Positions 24,819-34,268 of a stretch of 64,000 nucleotides of DNA are shown here, in pieces. Within the stretch, counting starts at the first letter, position 1. Each line of letters starts with the position of its first letter. Under the pieces are notes generated by a model that made no database searches, was not told the origin of the DNA, and worked only from the letters and a program-made list of their open reading frames with translations. This stretch comes from CAWKAO01 sp963847665 (GTDB lineage Bacteria; Actinomycetota; Humimicrobiia; Humimicrobiales; Humimicrobiaceae), in contig CAWKAO010000003.1 in assembly GCA_963847665.1 (NCBI GenBank), forward strand, positions 1 to 64,000, given 5' to 3'. A program made the position numbers and the translations under genes.

Positions 24819-26027
24819 TTACTCCAGATATTCTAAAGGATTTTTTGCCCCTCCGTTTATCCTGACTTCAAAATGCAGATGCGGCCCCGTGGCCAATCCT
24901 GTCGAACCAACAAGGCCGATGACCTGTCCTCTTGCAACTGCCTGTCCCACAGAAACCAGTATTCTTGAACAGTGCGCATACCATGTTGCAAAACCGCCTC
25001 CATGATAGACCATGATGGAGTATCCATATCCTCCATCATAACCGGCATAGATGACTTCACCGCCATCTGCTGATTTTATAAGTGTCCCATTTGGCGCAGC
25101 CAGGTCGAGCCCGGAGTGGAATCTCATATAACCAAGGATGGGATGGTGCCTCATACCAAAACCAGATATAAGCCTACCGGCAACAGGCCACATAAATTTG
25201 CTGCCGGGTGCATTGCCATATTTATAGCTTTCAAGTATGCGTGTTATCTCTGCTTCCTTGATCTCATACTCTTTTTCTATTGCAATAAGATTGTTTTTAT
25301 TGGCCCTGGCGTTTGAAAGCAGGCCGTTTTTTTCATCATAGATACTTTCTATCTCATCCTGCTTGCTTTCTGCCTGGCTGACAAGATCAGTGATCTCTTC
25401 TTTTCTTTCTTTCTGCTGTTCCCTGAGATCAAGAATTCCTTTTTTTATATTTAAATTGGCAGTTTTTTTATCTTTTATTTCCTTAACAATTTCTAAATCC
25501 TGCTGTGCTAAAATATTCATCAGTTTTAACCGGGAGATAAACTCAATAAAATCCTCTGCTTTAAGAAGTATTTCGAGAATATTGTTATTATTACTCTTAT
25601 AAATAGAAGCGACTCTTCCATTTAATATGGCTACTTTTTTATTAAGCTCGTCATCTATCTTCCTTAGTTCATCTTCTTTCATCACAAGGTCAATAGTCGT
25701 ATCATCAATATCTTTTTTAGCTTTTGCAAGCTTATCGTTTAAAGTATCGAGTTGTGATAATGAGGTGAGAAGCTCTTCTTCCACTACTTTCACTTCTGAA
25801 AGAGCAGCTTGCTCCTGTTTTTTTGCTTCCTGTATCTTTTTTTGGGTCTCTTCCCTATCCTTTTTTACCTGTTCGAGCTCTTCTTCAAGGGATTGGGCCA
25901 GCAAGACTTTCCCACCACCATTAGTATTTGAAAACAGGGCTAGAGAAGAAACAGTAACGATCATTATCACGCTTATGCAAATGATCCTGAATATTACCTT
26001 CATACCTATTCTGCCTGGATGAGTCAA
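24819..26027 (-). CDS. EnvC-like coiled-coil M23 peptidase-family protein
   Basis: Residues about 9-40 form a signal or anchor (MKVIFRIICISVIMIVTVSS). A long two-part coiled coil (about 40-265) follows, and then the M23/LytM domain: HSGLDLAAPNGT, WYAHCSRILVSVGQ and GPHLHFEVRINGG. The zinc ligands H and D of HSGLD, plus HLHFE, are present, so it may be an active endopeptidase and not only an activator. EnvC-type proteins act under FtsEX control, whose genes are next upstream. TTG 26027 has GAGGT at 8 bases; ATG 26003 would start exactly at the signal peptide but has a weaker site. Confidence 0.9.
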   Translation of the reverse strand: MTHPGRIGMKVIFRIICISVIMIVTVSSLALFSNTNGGGKVLLAQSLEEELEQVKKDREETQKKIQEAKKQEQAALSEVKVVEEELLTSLSQLDTLNDKLAKAKKDIDDTTIDLVMKEDELRKIDDELNKKVAILNGRVASIYKSNNNNILEILLKAEDFIEFISRLKLMNILAQQDLEIVKEIKDKKTANLNIKKGILDLREQQKERKEEITDLVSQAESKQDEIESIYDEKNGLLSNARANKNNLIAIEKEYEIKEAEITRILESYKYGNAPGSKFMWPVAGRLISGFGMRHHPILGYMRFHSGLDLAAPNGTLIKSADGGEVIYAGYDGGYGYSIMVYHGGGFATWYAHCSRILVSVGQAVARGQVIGLVGSTGLATGPHLHFEVRINGGAKNPLEYLE

Positions 26028-26107
26028 TTTATATTACCTCAAAGAAAAAACTTGAAAAAATAATAATTATTTCCAGTTAAAAACACAAAATATTACTTGC
26101 AGCTGGG

Positions 26108-27019
26108 TCAGACCTTTAAATACCTTTTTAATGCAAAGGTGCTGCTCAATACTCCAAGTAAGCCACCGACTAAAACAATACCTGCATAAATATATAACGC
26201 TACGTTAGCCTGTCCCAATATCACAAGATCTTTTACATGCATTGTATCTACTATGGCTTTTTCCGCTCTTATAAGAAGATAATTTGAGATGAAGTATAGC
26301 AGGACTACAGAGATCATGCTGCCAATAAATCCTTCAAAAAAGCCTTCAAATAAAAATGGGAGTCTTACAAACCAGTTTGTCGCCCCTACCAGTTTCATGA
26401 CCTCTATTTCTTTTTTCCTGGCGTGGATCGATAACCTGATAGTATTAAATATCAGGACGATCGCTGCAAGAAGAAGTATCACTATAATAAGAAAAGCTAT
26501 CGTACCTGTAATAGCAGTAATGGAAAAAAGTTTTTGTACATAATTCTGGCCATATATGACCTCGTCCACACCCTCTATATAGGTACCATCCTGGGTCAAA
26601 AACCTTAATGCCACCTGCTCCACTTTTTCGGGGCTGGTAAGCCTTATCTCAAAAGAAGCCGGGAGAGGGTTCCCCTGAATCTCTTTTAATATCTCGCTGC
26701 CCTCATTTTCTTTTTTAAATGTTTCTAAAGCCTGATCCTTCGAAATATAAGTGACCTCAGCTACCTCATCCCAGTTTTTTATTTCATTTTCCAGGTAGTC
26801 TTTCAGCTCGACTGTCACATTGTCCTTCAGGTATACCGCCACTTCCACCTGGCTTTTAATTGAAGCAAGGATACCCTGAACGTCATAGATGACTATAAGG
26901 AAAAATCCTACGATAAAAAGTGTGATCGCAACAGTAGTTATGGCCGTAAAAAACATCAGAAAATTCCGGCGCATGTTTATAAAAGTCTCTCCAAAAAAAT
27001 ATCTGGGCCTGAAGATCAA
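26108..27019 (-). CDS. ftsX: Cell division ABC transporter-like membrane protein FtsX
   Basis: A 303-residue protein with the FtsX plan: cytoplasmic start (RPRYFFGETFINMRRNFLM), one helix, an extracellular loop of about 120 residues (YLKDNVTVELKDYLENEI; LTSPEKVEQVALRFL), then three helices with the ARKKEIEVMKLVGATNWFVR motif that touches FtsE. FtsEX senses ATP hydrolysis inside and controls a wall hydrolase outside. The start overlaps the ftsE stop by four bases (ATGA), indicating coupled translation. Confidence 0.96.
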   Translation of the reverse strand: MIFRPRYFFGETFINMRRNFLMFFTAITTVAITLFIVGFFLIVIYDVQGILASIKSQVEVAVYLKDNVTVELKDYLENEIKNWDEVAEVTYISKDQALETFKKENEGSEILKEIQGNPLPASFEIRLTSPEKVEQVALRFLTQDGTYIEGVDEVIYGQNYVQKLFSITAITGTIAFLIIVILLLAAIVLIFNTIRLSIHARKKEIEVMKLVGATNWFVRLPFLFEGFFEGFIGSMISVVLLYFISNYLLIRAEKAIVDTMHVKDLVILGQANVALYIYAGIVLVGGLLGVLSSTFALKRYLKV

Positions 27020-27702
27020 ATCCCGTAGACTCCTCTCTTTTGATCCCTTATTATCTCTCCTTCTTCCAATTCCACCACTCTTCTTCTCATCGAATTTACT
27101 ATGTTCTTATCATGAGTAGCCATTACAACAGTGGTGCCTATCAGATTTATCCTTGACAATATTTTCATGATCCCGTCAGCTGTTGTGGGATCAAGATTTC
27201 CAGTTGGTTCATCTGCAAGCAATATGGGCGGCCTGTTTACAAACGCCCTGGCTATCGAGACTCTCTGCTGTTCTCCTGCAGAAAGCTGATGGGGATAGGC
27301 TTTCATCTTATACTCGAGGCCCACAAGTTTTAATACCTGCGGCACCTGAAGTTTTATCACATATGAAGGTTTACCTATTACCTCAAGGGCAAAAGCCACA
27401 TTTTCCAGTACTGTCTTATTGGGCAGTAGTTTAAAATCCTGGAAAACTGAACCTATATTTCTCCGCAATTGAGGAACTCTTGATATCTTAAGATTGCAGA
27501 TATTCCGGCCCGCAACAAATATTGAACCTGTGGTAACACTGATCTCCCTTATCAGGAGTTTTACCATCGTGGATTTCCCTGAACCACTGGGGCCGACAAG
27601 AAAAATAAACTCACCTTTTTTAACAGTGAGATTAATATTTTTGAGGGCAGTTGTTTTGTCCTCATATGTTTTAGTTACATTTCTGAATTCTATCATGTTC
27701 AT
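27016..27702 (-). CDS. ftsE: Cell division ATP-binding protein FtsE
   Basis: The 228-residue ABC ATPase has Walker A GPSGSGKSTMVKLL, Q-loop SVFQDFKLLPNKTVLENVAF, signature LSAGEQQRVSIARAF, Walker B PPILLADEPTGNLD and the H-switch MATHDKNIV. VFQDFKLL is typical of FtsE. It drives FtsX and thereby septal wall hydrolysis. It lies 14 bases after prfB and overlaps ftsX. Confidence 0.96.
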   Translation of the reverse strand: MNMIEFRNVTKTYEDKTTALKNINLTVKKGEFIFLVGPSGSGKSTMVKLLIREISVTTGSIFVAGRNICNLKISRVPQLRRNIGSVFQDFKLLPNKTVLENVAFALEVIGKPSYVIKLQVPQVLKLVGLEYKMKAYPHQLSAGEQQRVSIARAFVNRPPILLADEPTGNLDPTTADGIMKILSRINLIGTTVVMATHDKNIVNSMRRRVVELEEGEIIRDQKRGVYGI

Positions 27703-27716
27703 TTTAATTCAAGAGT

Positions 27717-28821
27717 TTAACCTCTAGTTATTTTTTTTTCAAGAAACCCTTTAATAAATATATCCAGATCCCCATTTAAAACTGATTGCACGTCCCCGAC
27801 TTCTATATCAGTTCGGTGGTCCTTAATCAATTGATAAGGTTGGAGTACATAGCTTCTTATCTGGCTGCCCCATCCAATATCTTTTTTTTCTCCCCGTACT
27901 TTTTCAAGATCCTCTTCTTTCTTCTTCAGCTCCATCTCATATAATCGGGACTTTAAGATCTGCATTGCAGTCTGACGGTTTAACAGCTGGGATCTTTCAT
28001 CCTGGCAGGTGACTATGGTATTTGTAGGGATGTGTATTATCCTTACAGCTGAATCGGTCACATTGACATGCTGGCCGCCTGCTCCACTGGAACGAAAGGT
28101 CTCTATTCTTAAGTCTTCCTTATTTATAGTTATGTCCAGTTCCTCTTCAAATAATGGTATGACATCGACAGAAGCAAATGACGTGTGCCTTCTTTTGGAT
28201 GAATCAAATGGTGAGATGCGGACAAGCCTGTGGACGCCTTTTTCACTTTTAAGCAGGCCATAAGCATGTTTTCCCCTCACTGTAAGCGTTACACTTTTGA
28301 CTCCGGCTTCATCACCTGCAAGGTAGTCTATCACCTTGTAATTAAATTTTTTATTATCCATCCATTTTTTGTACATCCGCAGGAGCATCTCTGCCCAATC
28401 ATGGGATTCTGTGCCGCCTGCACCGGGATGTATTGTAATGACTGCCGGGTAAGAGTCATATTTCTGGGAAAGGATCAGGTCCTCTTCAAGTCCATCCATC
28501 TCCAGGATAATATCTTTAAGGTTTGCTTCAAGGTCTTTCTCTATTGCATCATCCGATTCAGATTCCAGTAGTTCTACTGCAAGTTTTGCATCCTCTATTT
28601 TTTCTCCTAAACTATAAAAACTCTGATTTTCGCTTTTTAACTGTTCCAGTTTTTTTGATACCCGGGTCGCTTCGTTTACATCTGCCCAAAAATCTTTAGC
28701 AGATACTTTCTTTTCAATTTTATTTATTTCTTCTTTTTTGCCTTCCGGGTCAAAGACAACTCCTTAGAAATAAGAATTTTTCATTAATTTTTTGTAACGT
28801 TTCCTTATATTCTTCAAACAT
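27717..28821 (-). CDS. prfB: Peptide chain release factor 2 with programmed +1 frameshift
   Basis: Translation starts at ATG 28821 (AAAGGGAG upstream) and reads 23 codons, MFEEYKETLQKINEKFLFLR then SCL, before an in-frame TGA at 28752-28750. A +1 shift at CTT-TGA-C continues with DPEGKKEEINKIEKK into the remaining 344 codons. The GGQ loop is present (SSGAGGQHVNVTDSAV), as is a codon-recognition region of the RF2 class. RF2 ends translation at UGA and UAA; the stop at its own frame site makes synthesis respond to RF2 level. It lies between secA and ftsE, as in many Gram-positives. Confidence 0.96.
28749..28765 (-). promoter_or_regulatory. prfB programmed frameshift site
   Basis: On the coding strand the site reads AAGGAGTTGTCTTTGAC. 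An internal Shine-Dalgarno-like AGGAG is placed just before the slippery CTT, followed by the poor-context stop TGA-C. This is the conserved RF2 autoregulation element: slow termination favours a +1 slip from CUU to UUU. Confidence 0.95.
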
Positions 28822-28859
28822 TTTTTCTCCCTTTAAATATTAATCTCTTGAAATACGAT

Positions 28860-31415
28860 TTAACTGCCACAACATTTTTTATATTTTTTCCCGCTCCCGC
28901 ATGGACACGGGTCGTTTCTGCCTACTTTATCCGATCTCGCTGGTTCTGGCCTTGCTGCTTTGGAAGAATCTCCTCCAACTGCCTCAGAGGGTCCTGTTGC
29001 TTTTACATTTTTAACGGCCATCTCCCTGGCTCCTTCATTTTCCTCGCTCTTAACAACGACTTTTGCATTGAATAATAGTTTTACGGTATCGACTTTTATC
29101 TCTTCTATCATGCTTTTAAAAAGGCTGTATGATTCATGTTTATACTCGACCAGCGGGTCCTTTTGCCCGTATGCCCTGAGGCCGATCCCTTCCTTCAGGT
29201 AATCCATCTCGAGCAGGTTTTCCCTCCACCTGTTATCGATTATATTGATCATGACAAGCTTTTCAAGCTTTCTGAGTATCTCGGTAGTCAGCTCTGTTTC
29301 CCTCTCCTCATAAGCTTCAATAGCTGCGGCTGTCAGGACTTCTTTAAACTCATTGGCCCTGAGCCTTTCATTTTCCAGTGCCTGGATCACAGATTTGTTT
29401 TCAAAAAGATCTCTTGCAAATACTGGGAGGAGAAATTCTTTTAATTCATCGATACGCCAGGTTTCCCTGTATTCAGCAGGATTTATGAAAAGATCGACCA
29501 GACTGCTCGCTGATCCTTTGATCAGCTCCATAGAATATTCCCGCAGATCCTTTTCCTGGAGGATAAGTGATCTTCTTTTATATATGACTTCCCTTTGCTT
29601 ATTCATGACATCGTCATATTCAAGGACATTTTTCCTCATCTCAAAATTCCTTGACTCTACCTGTCTCTGGGCATTTTCTATGGACTTACCGATGATCGGA
29701 TGCTGTATGGGCATATCTTCAGGAAAATTAAATCTTTCCATCACCCAGCCTATCCTGTCAGAACCGAAGAGCCTTAGAAGATCGTCCTGTATGCTTAAAT
29801 AAAACTGGCTTGAACCAGGATCTCCCTGTCTTCCACTTCTACCGCGAAGCTGGTTATCGATTCTTCTTGATTCATGCCGTTCTGTACCGAGTACATGCAG
29901 TCCACCAAGTTCCACGACACCATCACCAAGTACGATATCCGTTCCTCTTCCTGCCATATTTGTTGCGATAGTGACAGCTTTCTTTTGCCCTGCAAGTGCA
30001 ATTATCTCTGCTTCCTTTTCATGGTATCTTGCATTCAGGACCTGGTGAGGTATACCCCTTCTTGTAAGCATCCCGCTGAGCCTTTCAGACTTCTCGATCG
30101 ATATCGTACCCACAAGGACCGGCTGGCCCTTTTCATATCTTGAAACGATATCCTCTACTACAGCTTCAAATTTTATATCTTCGGATTTATAGATAAGGTC
30201 AGAATTATCCTGCCTTATCATTGGTTTGTTTGTGGGAACAACAGCAGTTTCAAGCTTATAAATATGCCTGAATTCTTCAGCTTCTGTAAGTGCGGTACCA
30301 GTCATGCCTGCAAGTTTTTCATAAAGCCTGAAATAGTTCTGGATGGTGATAGTGGCCAGTGTCTGGTTTTCCTCTTTTATCTTGACATGTTCCTTGGCTT
30401 CAATAGCCTGATGCAGGCCCTCACTATATCTCCTGCCAAGCATAAGTCTTCCGGTAAATTCATCCACTATCAGTACTTCCCCATCCTTGATCATATAATC
30501 TACATCTTTTTTAAAAAGATTGTGTGCCTTAAGTGATTGGTTCAGGCAATGTATATAAAGATAATTCCTCGGGTCATAAAGATTTTCTATACCGATCAGT
30601 TCTTCGACCCTTGTTACTCCCTCCTCAGTAACTGCAGCTGTCCTTGCTTTTTCGTCGACTTCATAGTCTATGTCCCTTTCAAGTCTCGGTACTATAGAAG
30701 ACATTTTTTTATAAAGCTCTGTAGTCTCATAAGCGATACCTGAGATTATAAGCGGGGTCCTGGCCTCGTCTATAAGGATACTGTCGACCTCATCCACGAT
30801 CGCAAAATCATGCCCTCTCTGTACCATATCTGATGCCCTTATTACCATATTATCCCGCAGGTAATCAAAGCCAAATTCATTGTTGGTCCCAAAGATAACA
30901 TCAGTATTGTATGCGATTATTTTTTCTGCATTGCTCTGTCCATGCTGCAACAGACCTACCTTTACACCGAGAAGGTTATATACTGGTCCCATCCACAGGC
31001 TGTCTCTTTTTGAAAGGTAGTCGTTGACAGTAACGATATGCGTGGATTTACCGGTAAATGAGTATAAATATACAGGCAGCGTAGCGACAAGTGTCTTACC
31101 TTCACCAGTTTTCATTTCTGCGATCTTGCCATCATGCAATACTGCCCCGCCCATTATCTGGATATCAAAATGCCGCATCCCGATGGTCCTTTTCGCGGCT
31201 TCCCTGCAGACAGCAAAGGATTCCACCAGCAGGCTGTCGAGGTCCTTTGACTCTTCATAACGCTTCTTGAACTCAAAAGTCTTTGCAGCAAGTTCTGGGT
31301 TCGACATCTTCTGGATGGAAGGTTCGAGATTGTTTACATCCCTTACTATTTCTTCATATTTTTTCTGCTGTTTTCCAGCACCAAATTTTAATACATTTCC
31401 TAATATATTTGCCAT
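28860..31415 (-). CDS. secA: Preprotein translocase ATPase SecA
   Basis: The 851-residue protein contains the nucleotide-binding motifs MKTGEGKTLVATL (Walker A), VDEVDSILIDEARTPLIISG (DEVD box) and TNMAGRGTDIVLG / QLRGRSGRQGDPGSS (motifs V-VI). A preprotein-crosslinking region, the helical scaffold with NIIDNRWRENLLEMDYL, and the C-terminal zinc finger CPCGSGKKYKKCCGS complete it. It pushes unfolded preproteins through SecYEG. It is the main export motor for the many lipoproteins and wall proteins in this window. The gene lies between hpf and prfB on the same strand. Confidence 0.98.
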   Translation of the reverse strand: MANILGNVLKFGAGKQQKKYEEIVRDVNNLEPSIQKMSNPELAAKTFEFKKRYEESKDLDSLLVESFAVCREAAKRTIGMRHFDIQIMGGAVLHDGKIAEMKTGEGKTLVATLPVYLYSFTGKSTHIVTVNDYLSKRDSLWMGPVYNLLGVKVGLLQHGQSNAEKIIAYNTDVIFGTNNEFGFDYLRDNMVIRASDMVQRGHDFAIVDEVDSILIDEARTPLIISGIAYETTELYKKMSSIVPRLERDIDYEVDEKARTAAVTEEGVTRVEELIGIENLYDPRNYLYIHCLNQSLKAHNLFKKDVDYMIKDGEVLIVDEFTGRLMLGRRYSEGLHQAIEAKEHVKIKEENQTLATITIQNYFRLYEKLAGMTGTALTEAEEFRHIYKLETAVVPTNKPMIRQDNSDLIYKSEDIKFEAVVEDIVSRYEKGQPVLVGTISIEKSERLSGMLTRRGIPHQVLNARYHEKEAEIIALAGQKKAVTIATNMAGRGTDIVLGDGVVELGGLHVLGTERHESRRIDNQLRGRSGRQGDPGSSQFYLSIQDDLLRLFGSDRIGWVMERFNFPEDMPIQHPIIGKSIENAQRQVESRNFEMRKNVLEYDDVMNKQREVIYKRRSLILQEKDLREYSMELIKGSASSLVDLFINPAEYRETWRIDELKEFLLPVFARDLFENKSVIQALENERLRANEFKEVLTAAAIEAYEERETELTTEILRKLEKLVMINIIDNRWRENLLEMDYLKEGIGLRAYGQKDPLVEYKHESYSLFKSMIEEIKVDTVKLLFNAKVVVKSEENEGAREMAVKNVKATGPSEAVGGDSSKAARPEPARSDKVGRNDPCPCGSGKKYKKCCGS

Positions 31416-31494
31416 TATGATTCACCCGTCATTAAAAGTGATTTATTACTAAAGATAATGATAATAATAATATGTTAGTCCACAAAATACTAAT

Positions 31495-32037
31495 TCAGAC
31501 ATTAGGTTCTATCAGGCCATAGTTCTTGTCATTTCTCTTGTATATGACCGCTGTTTTTTCTGTCTCAGAATTAATAAATACAAAAAAGTCATGCCCCAGC
31601 AGTTCCATCTGCATTACAGCTTCTTCAGGAGTAACAGGTTTTATTGTAAAGGTCTTAACTTTTACTATTTGTTTTTTTATATCTTCTTCTGCGCTACCAA
31701 ATATATTTACAGGACTTTCTTCTGGTCTCCTGCCCCTCTGGATCATTTTATTCCTGTATCTTTTTATCTGTCTTTCCAGTTTTGCAGCTACTTTATCTAT
31801 TGCTTCAAAAGCATCTGTACCGGCATCTTTGACCCTGATTATCTCACCAGGAGTAAAAACCGTTACCTCTGCTATATTATCCAATACTATTTTGGGATTT
31901 TTTTCTATTGTAAGGCCCAGCTCTATCTTGGTCACCTTATCAAAATATTTTACGACTCTTTCCTTGATTTTTTTATCTGCCCTGGCCCTTATATCGTCTC
32001 CCAGTTCTATATTTCTTCCCTTTAATATAAATTCCAC
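31495..32037 (-). CDS. hpf: Ribosome hibernation promoting factor, long form
   Basis: A 180-residue protein with N-terminal S30AE fold (MEFILKGRNIELGDDIRARA, then KLERQIKRYRNKM) and the C-terminal dimerising domain of long HPF (FTIKPVTPEEAVMQMELLGH, FFVFINSETEKTAVIYKRND). Long HPF makes 100S ribosome dimers in resting cells. AGGGAGG precedes ATG. It is placed between the cold-shock gene and secA, its usual place in Actinobacteria and Firmicutes. Confidence 0.96.
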   Translation of the reverse strand: MEFILKGRNIELGDDIRARADKKIKERVVKYFDKVTKIELGLTIEKNPKIVLDNIAEVTVFTPGEIIRVKDAGTDAFEAIDKVAAKLERQIKRYRNKMIQRGRRPEESPVNIFGSAEEDIKKQIVKVKTFTIKPVTPEEAVMQMELLGHDFFVFINSETEKTAVIYKRNDKNYGLIEPNV

Positions 32038-32063
32038 GATTTCCTCCCTTTCCTCTAATTTAA

Positions 32064-32276
32064 TTAAAGTACTTTTACATTGCGGGCCTGTGGGCCCCTT
32101 TCATTTTCAATGATCTCAAGCTCTACTTTCTGCTGTTTTTCAAGTGTTTTAAAACCGGCAGTAAGAATATCACTATGGTACACAAACACATCTTCTGCGC
32201 CGTTAACGCTGATAAAACCAAATCCTTTTTCAGGACTAAACCATTTTACTGTTCCTGTATATTTTTTAGGTTCCAT
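32064..32276 (-). CDS. Cold-shock domain protein
   Basis: A 70-residue single CSD protein. RNP1 is GFGFISV and RNP2 is VFVYHSDI; it starts GTVKWFSPEKGFGF and ends GPQARNVKVL, all canonical. It binds single-stranded RNA or DNA as a chaperone. It lies 26 bases upstream of hpf, so the two may share a transcript under stress. Confidence 0.95.
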   Translation of the reverse strand: MEPKKYTGTVKWFSPEKGFGFISVNGAEDVFVYHSDILTAGFKTLEKQQKVELEIIENERGPQARNVKVL

Positions 32277-32345
32277 TTTTACTGTTAAAACTCAATTTTT
32301 TATTAATAAGGTTCCAGGAATTTCGAACCCATATTATACATTCGT

Positions 32346-33080
32346 TTATAATACTGCCCGGGCCAGTGTTAATAAGTATATTTTACCAGCATTTGATTTT
32401 TTTAATATCATACTGATCTCATTTAAGGTCGAACCCGTGGTCCAAACATCATCAATGAGCATTATATTTTTATCCTTTATTTTCAGGCAGTTTTTTACTT
32501 TAAAAGCATCTCTTAAATTGATCTTTCTGCTGGTTTTATCAAGCTCCTGCTGTCTGTCTGTTCTCCTTGTTTTTAATAGATTGTCAGCAAAAGGAATATT
32601 TAACATCATCGAAAGCTTAACTGCAAGTACTTTCATATGATCATATACATTGCTGCCAAACACAGGGACAGTGTCCAAGTAGTCTATTTTCTCATCTTTA
32701 TAATAAGCCTTATATGCATCCCTGAGAAACCTGCATATTATTTCAGCCAGGTAATCCAGCTTTCTATACTTATATTTATGGATGATATGGGAAATATTGT
32801 ACCTGTACTCTGTAAAGCTCCGGGACCTGTAGAAACTGAATTGCTCCGATTTGCATAAACTGCAGGTCACATTATCCGGGGTCGCTTTTTGAGCATTATA
32901 TAGACTTTCAGATGTAAACATCGGTTTGCCGCAATTGACACAAATATTGAAACCGATAAAATCAATTCCTGAGTCACATTCGGGGCACAGGTAACTGCCA
33001 TCGACTTTTCCACATACAGAACATAATGGAGGTAGAATAGTATCCTTTATAAATTCTTTTATATTTAAAGATTCAGACAC
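32346..33080 (-). CDS. comF: ComF-like amidophosphoribosyltransferase-fold protein
   Basis: This 244-residue protein begins with a zinc-finger region: LCSVCGKVDGSYLCPECDSG, ICVNCGKP and VTCSLCKSEQ, four CxxC pairs. The C-terminal part is a phosphoribosyltransferase fold with LLKTRRTDRQQELDKTSRK and the PRPP loop IMLIDDVWTTGSTLNE. ComF is needed for DNA uptake in competent bacteria, but in most species its role is unclear. No other competence gene is in view. It is followed by the csp-hpf-secA run. Confidence 0.92.
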   Translation of the reverse strand: MSESLNIKEFIKDTILPPLCSVCGKVDGSYLCPECDSGIDFIGFNICVNCGKPMFTSESLYNAQKATPDNVTCSLCKSEQFSFYRSRSFTEYRYNISHIIHKYKYRKLDYLAEIICRFLRDAYKAYYKDEKIDYLDTVPVFGSNVYDHMKVLAVKLSMMLNIPFADNLLKTRRTDRQQELDKTSRKINLRDAFKVKNCLKIKDKNIMLIDDVWTTGSTLNEISMILKKSNAGKIYLLTLARAVL

Positions 33081-33117
33081 CTTGATTATATTTTAACAAA
33101 AAAAACTATTTTTCACC

Positions 33118-34224
33118 CTATTTGATTATTTCATTAGACATTATTTTTACACTCGGGTGTATTATAATACCATCGCTGATTATGCTTTTAGAACCGATGA
33201 CGGCTTTTTCAAGGACAGAAGCCTTGTCTTTTATTTTCGTATTATAGCCAATTATAGCACCTATCAATGACGCATCTTTTCCAATGTATCCGCTACCCCA
33301 TTTTATACCCCTATAGAGGACCGCTCTTTCGTCTACTATTGTGTTATCTCCCAGGATTATCGGTCCAAAAAGTTTTGCACCTCTTTTTATGGTACAGTTG
33401 CTGCCTATACACACAGGGGGTATTATAACGACCTCCTCCTGTATCCTGCAGTTTTTTCCTACCCAGACGCCTTCCCTTATCTGCTTTCCTGGAATATTTA
33501 CCCTGACCTTGCCTTCGAGCGCGTCGAAATTTCCTTTCTGGTATTCATCCAGGCTGCCGACATCGTTCCAGTAGTGGTCATGTTTAAATCCGTAGTATGG
33601 TATATCTTTTTCTAGAAGTTCAGGAAATACATTTTTACCAAAATCGTAAAAAGCTTTCTCTGGAATATATTCAAATATTTCCGGTTCAAACATATATATA
33701 CCGCTGTTTGCCAGATTTGATTTCTCTTCTCCCGAAAGTGGTTTTTCCTGGAATCCTGTTATTCTTTTTTTACCATCCATCAGAACCACTCCGAATTGTG
33801 AAGGATCCTCGACTTCTGTGAGTACCATTGTCGCTATACCACCCATTTTTTTATGAAAATCCATAGCCTCAGTAAGATCGATATCTGTAAGCGCATCACC
33901 GCTCATTACGAGAAAAGTCTTTCCTTCAAAGAAACCTTCAACATTTTTTACACCACCAGCTGTTCCAAGCAGATCTTCTTCCATTGAATATGCAATACTG
34001 ACACCCAATCTTGAACCATCCTGGAAATGATCCTTTATAGCTTCTGGATACCAGTGCAAGTTACAGACAATTTGTTTAAAACCATATTTCAGAAGAAGCT
34101 CAATAATATGCTCCATGACCGGTTTATTGACAATGGGAGCCATGGGTTTAGAGATCAGGTCCGTAAGGGGCCTGAGCCTTGTACCGAGTCCTGCAGCCAG
34201 GACCATCGCTTTGTTTTCACTCAT
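33118..34224 (-). CDS. Mannose-1-phosphate guanylyltransferase-like nucleotidyltransferase 1
   Basis: The 368-residue protein has an N-terminal Rossmann nucleotidyltransferase (MVLAAGLGTRLRPLTDLISK, metal site VMSGDALTDIDL) and, from about 250, a left-handed beta-helix of hexapeptide repeats (VWVGKNCRIQEEVVIIPPVC). This is the layout of ManC/GDP-mannose or glucose-1-phosphate pyrophosphorylases. It would charge a hexose-1-phosphate made by the phosphohexomutase of the same cluster. A paralogue lies at 40252. CTGGAG precedes ATG. Confidence 0.87.
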   Translation of the reverse strand: MSENKAMVLAAGLGTRLRPLTDLISKPMAPIVNKPVMEHIIELLLKYGFKQIVCNLHWYPEAIKDHFQDGSRLGVSIAYSMEEDLLGTAGGVKNVEGFFEGKTFLVMSGDALTDIDLTEAMDFHKKMGGIATMVLTEVEDPSQFGVVLMDGKKRITGFQEKPLSGEEKSNLANSGIYMFEPEIFEYIPEKAFYDFGKNVFPELLEKDIPYYGFKHDHYWNDVGSLDEYQKGNFDALEGKVRVNIPGKQIREGVWVGKNCRIQEEVVIIPPVCIGSNCTIKRGAKLFGPIILGDNTIVDERAVLYRGIKWGSGYIGKDASLIGAIIGYNTKIKDKASVLEKAVIGSKSIISDGIIIHPSVKIMSNEIIK

Positions 34225-34268
34225 TTTTTTCTCCAGATATTTAAAGTTTTAATAAACTATCGGCAATA

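Noticed and set aside
28750..28752. The in-frame TGA in prfB as a mutation
   Set aside because: The AGGAG signal and CTT-TGA-C context are those of the known programmed frameshift.
32303..32322. Another island repeat copy between the cold-shock and comF genes
   Set aside because: GGTTCCAGGAATTTCGAACC contains GAATTTCGAA-like bases by being a near-palindrome, but lacks the CAGCCA end and the length.
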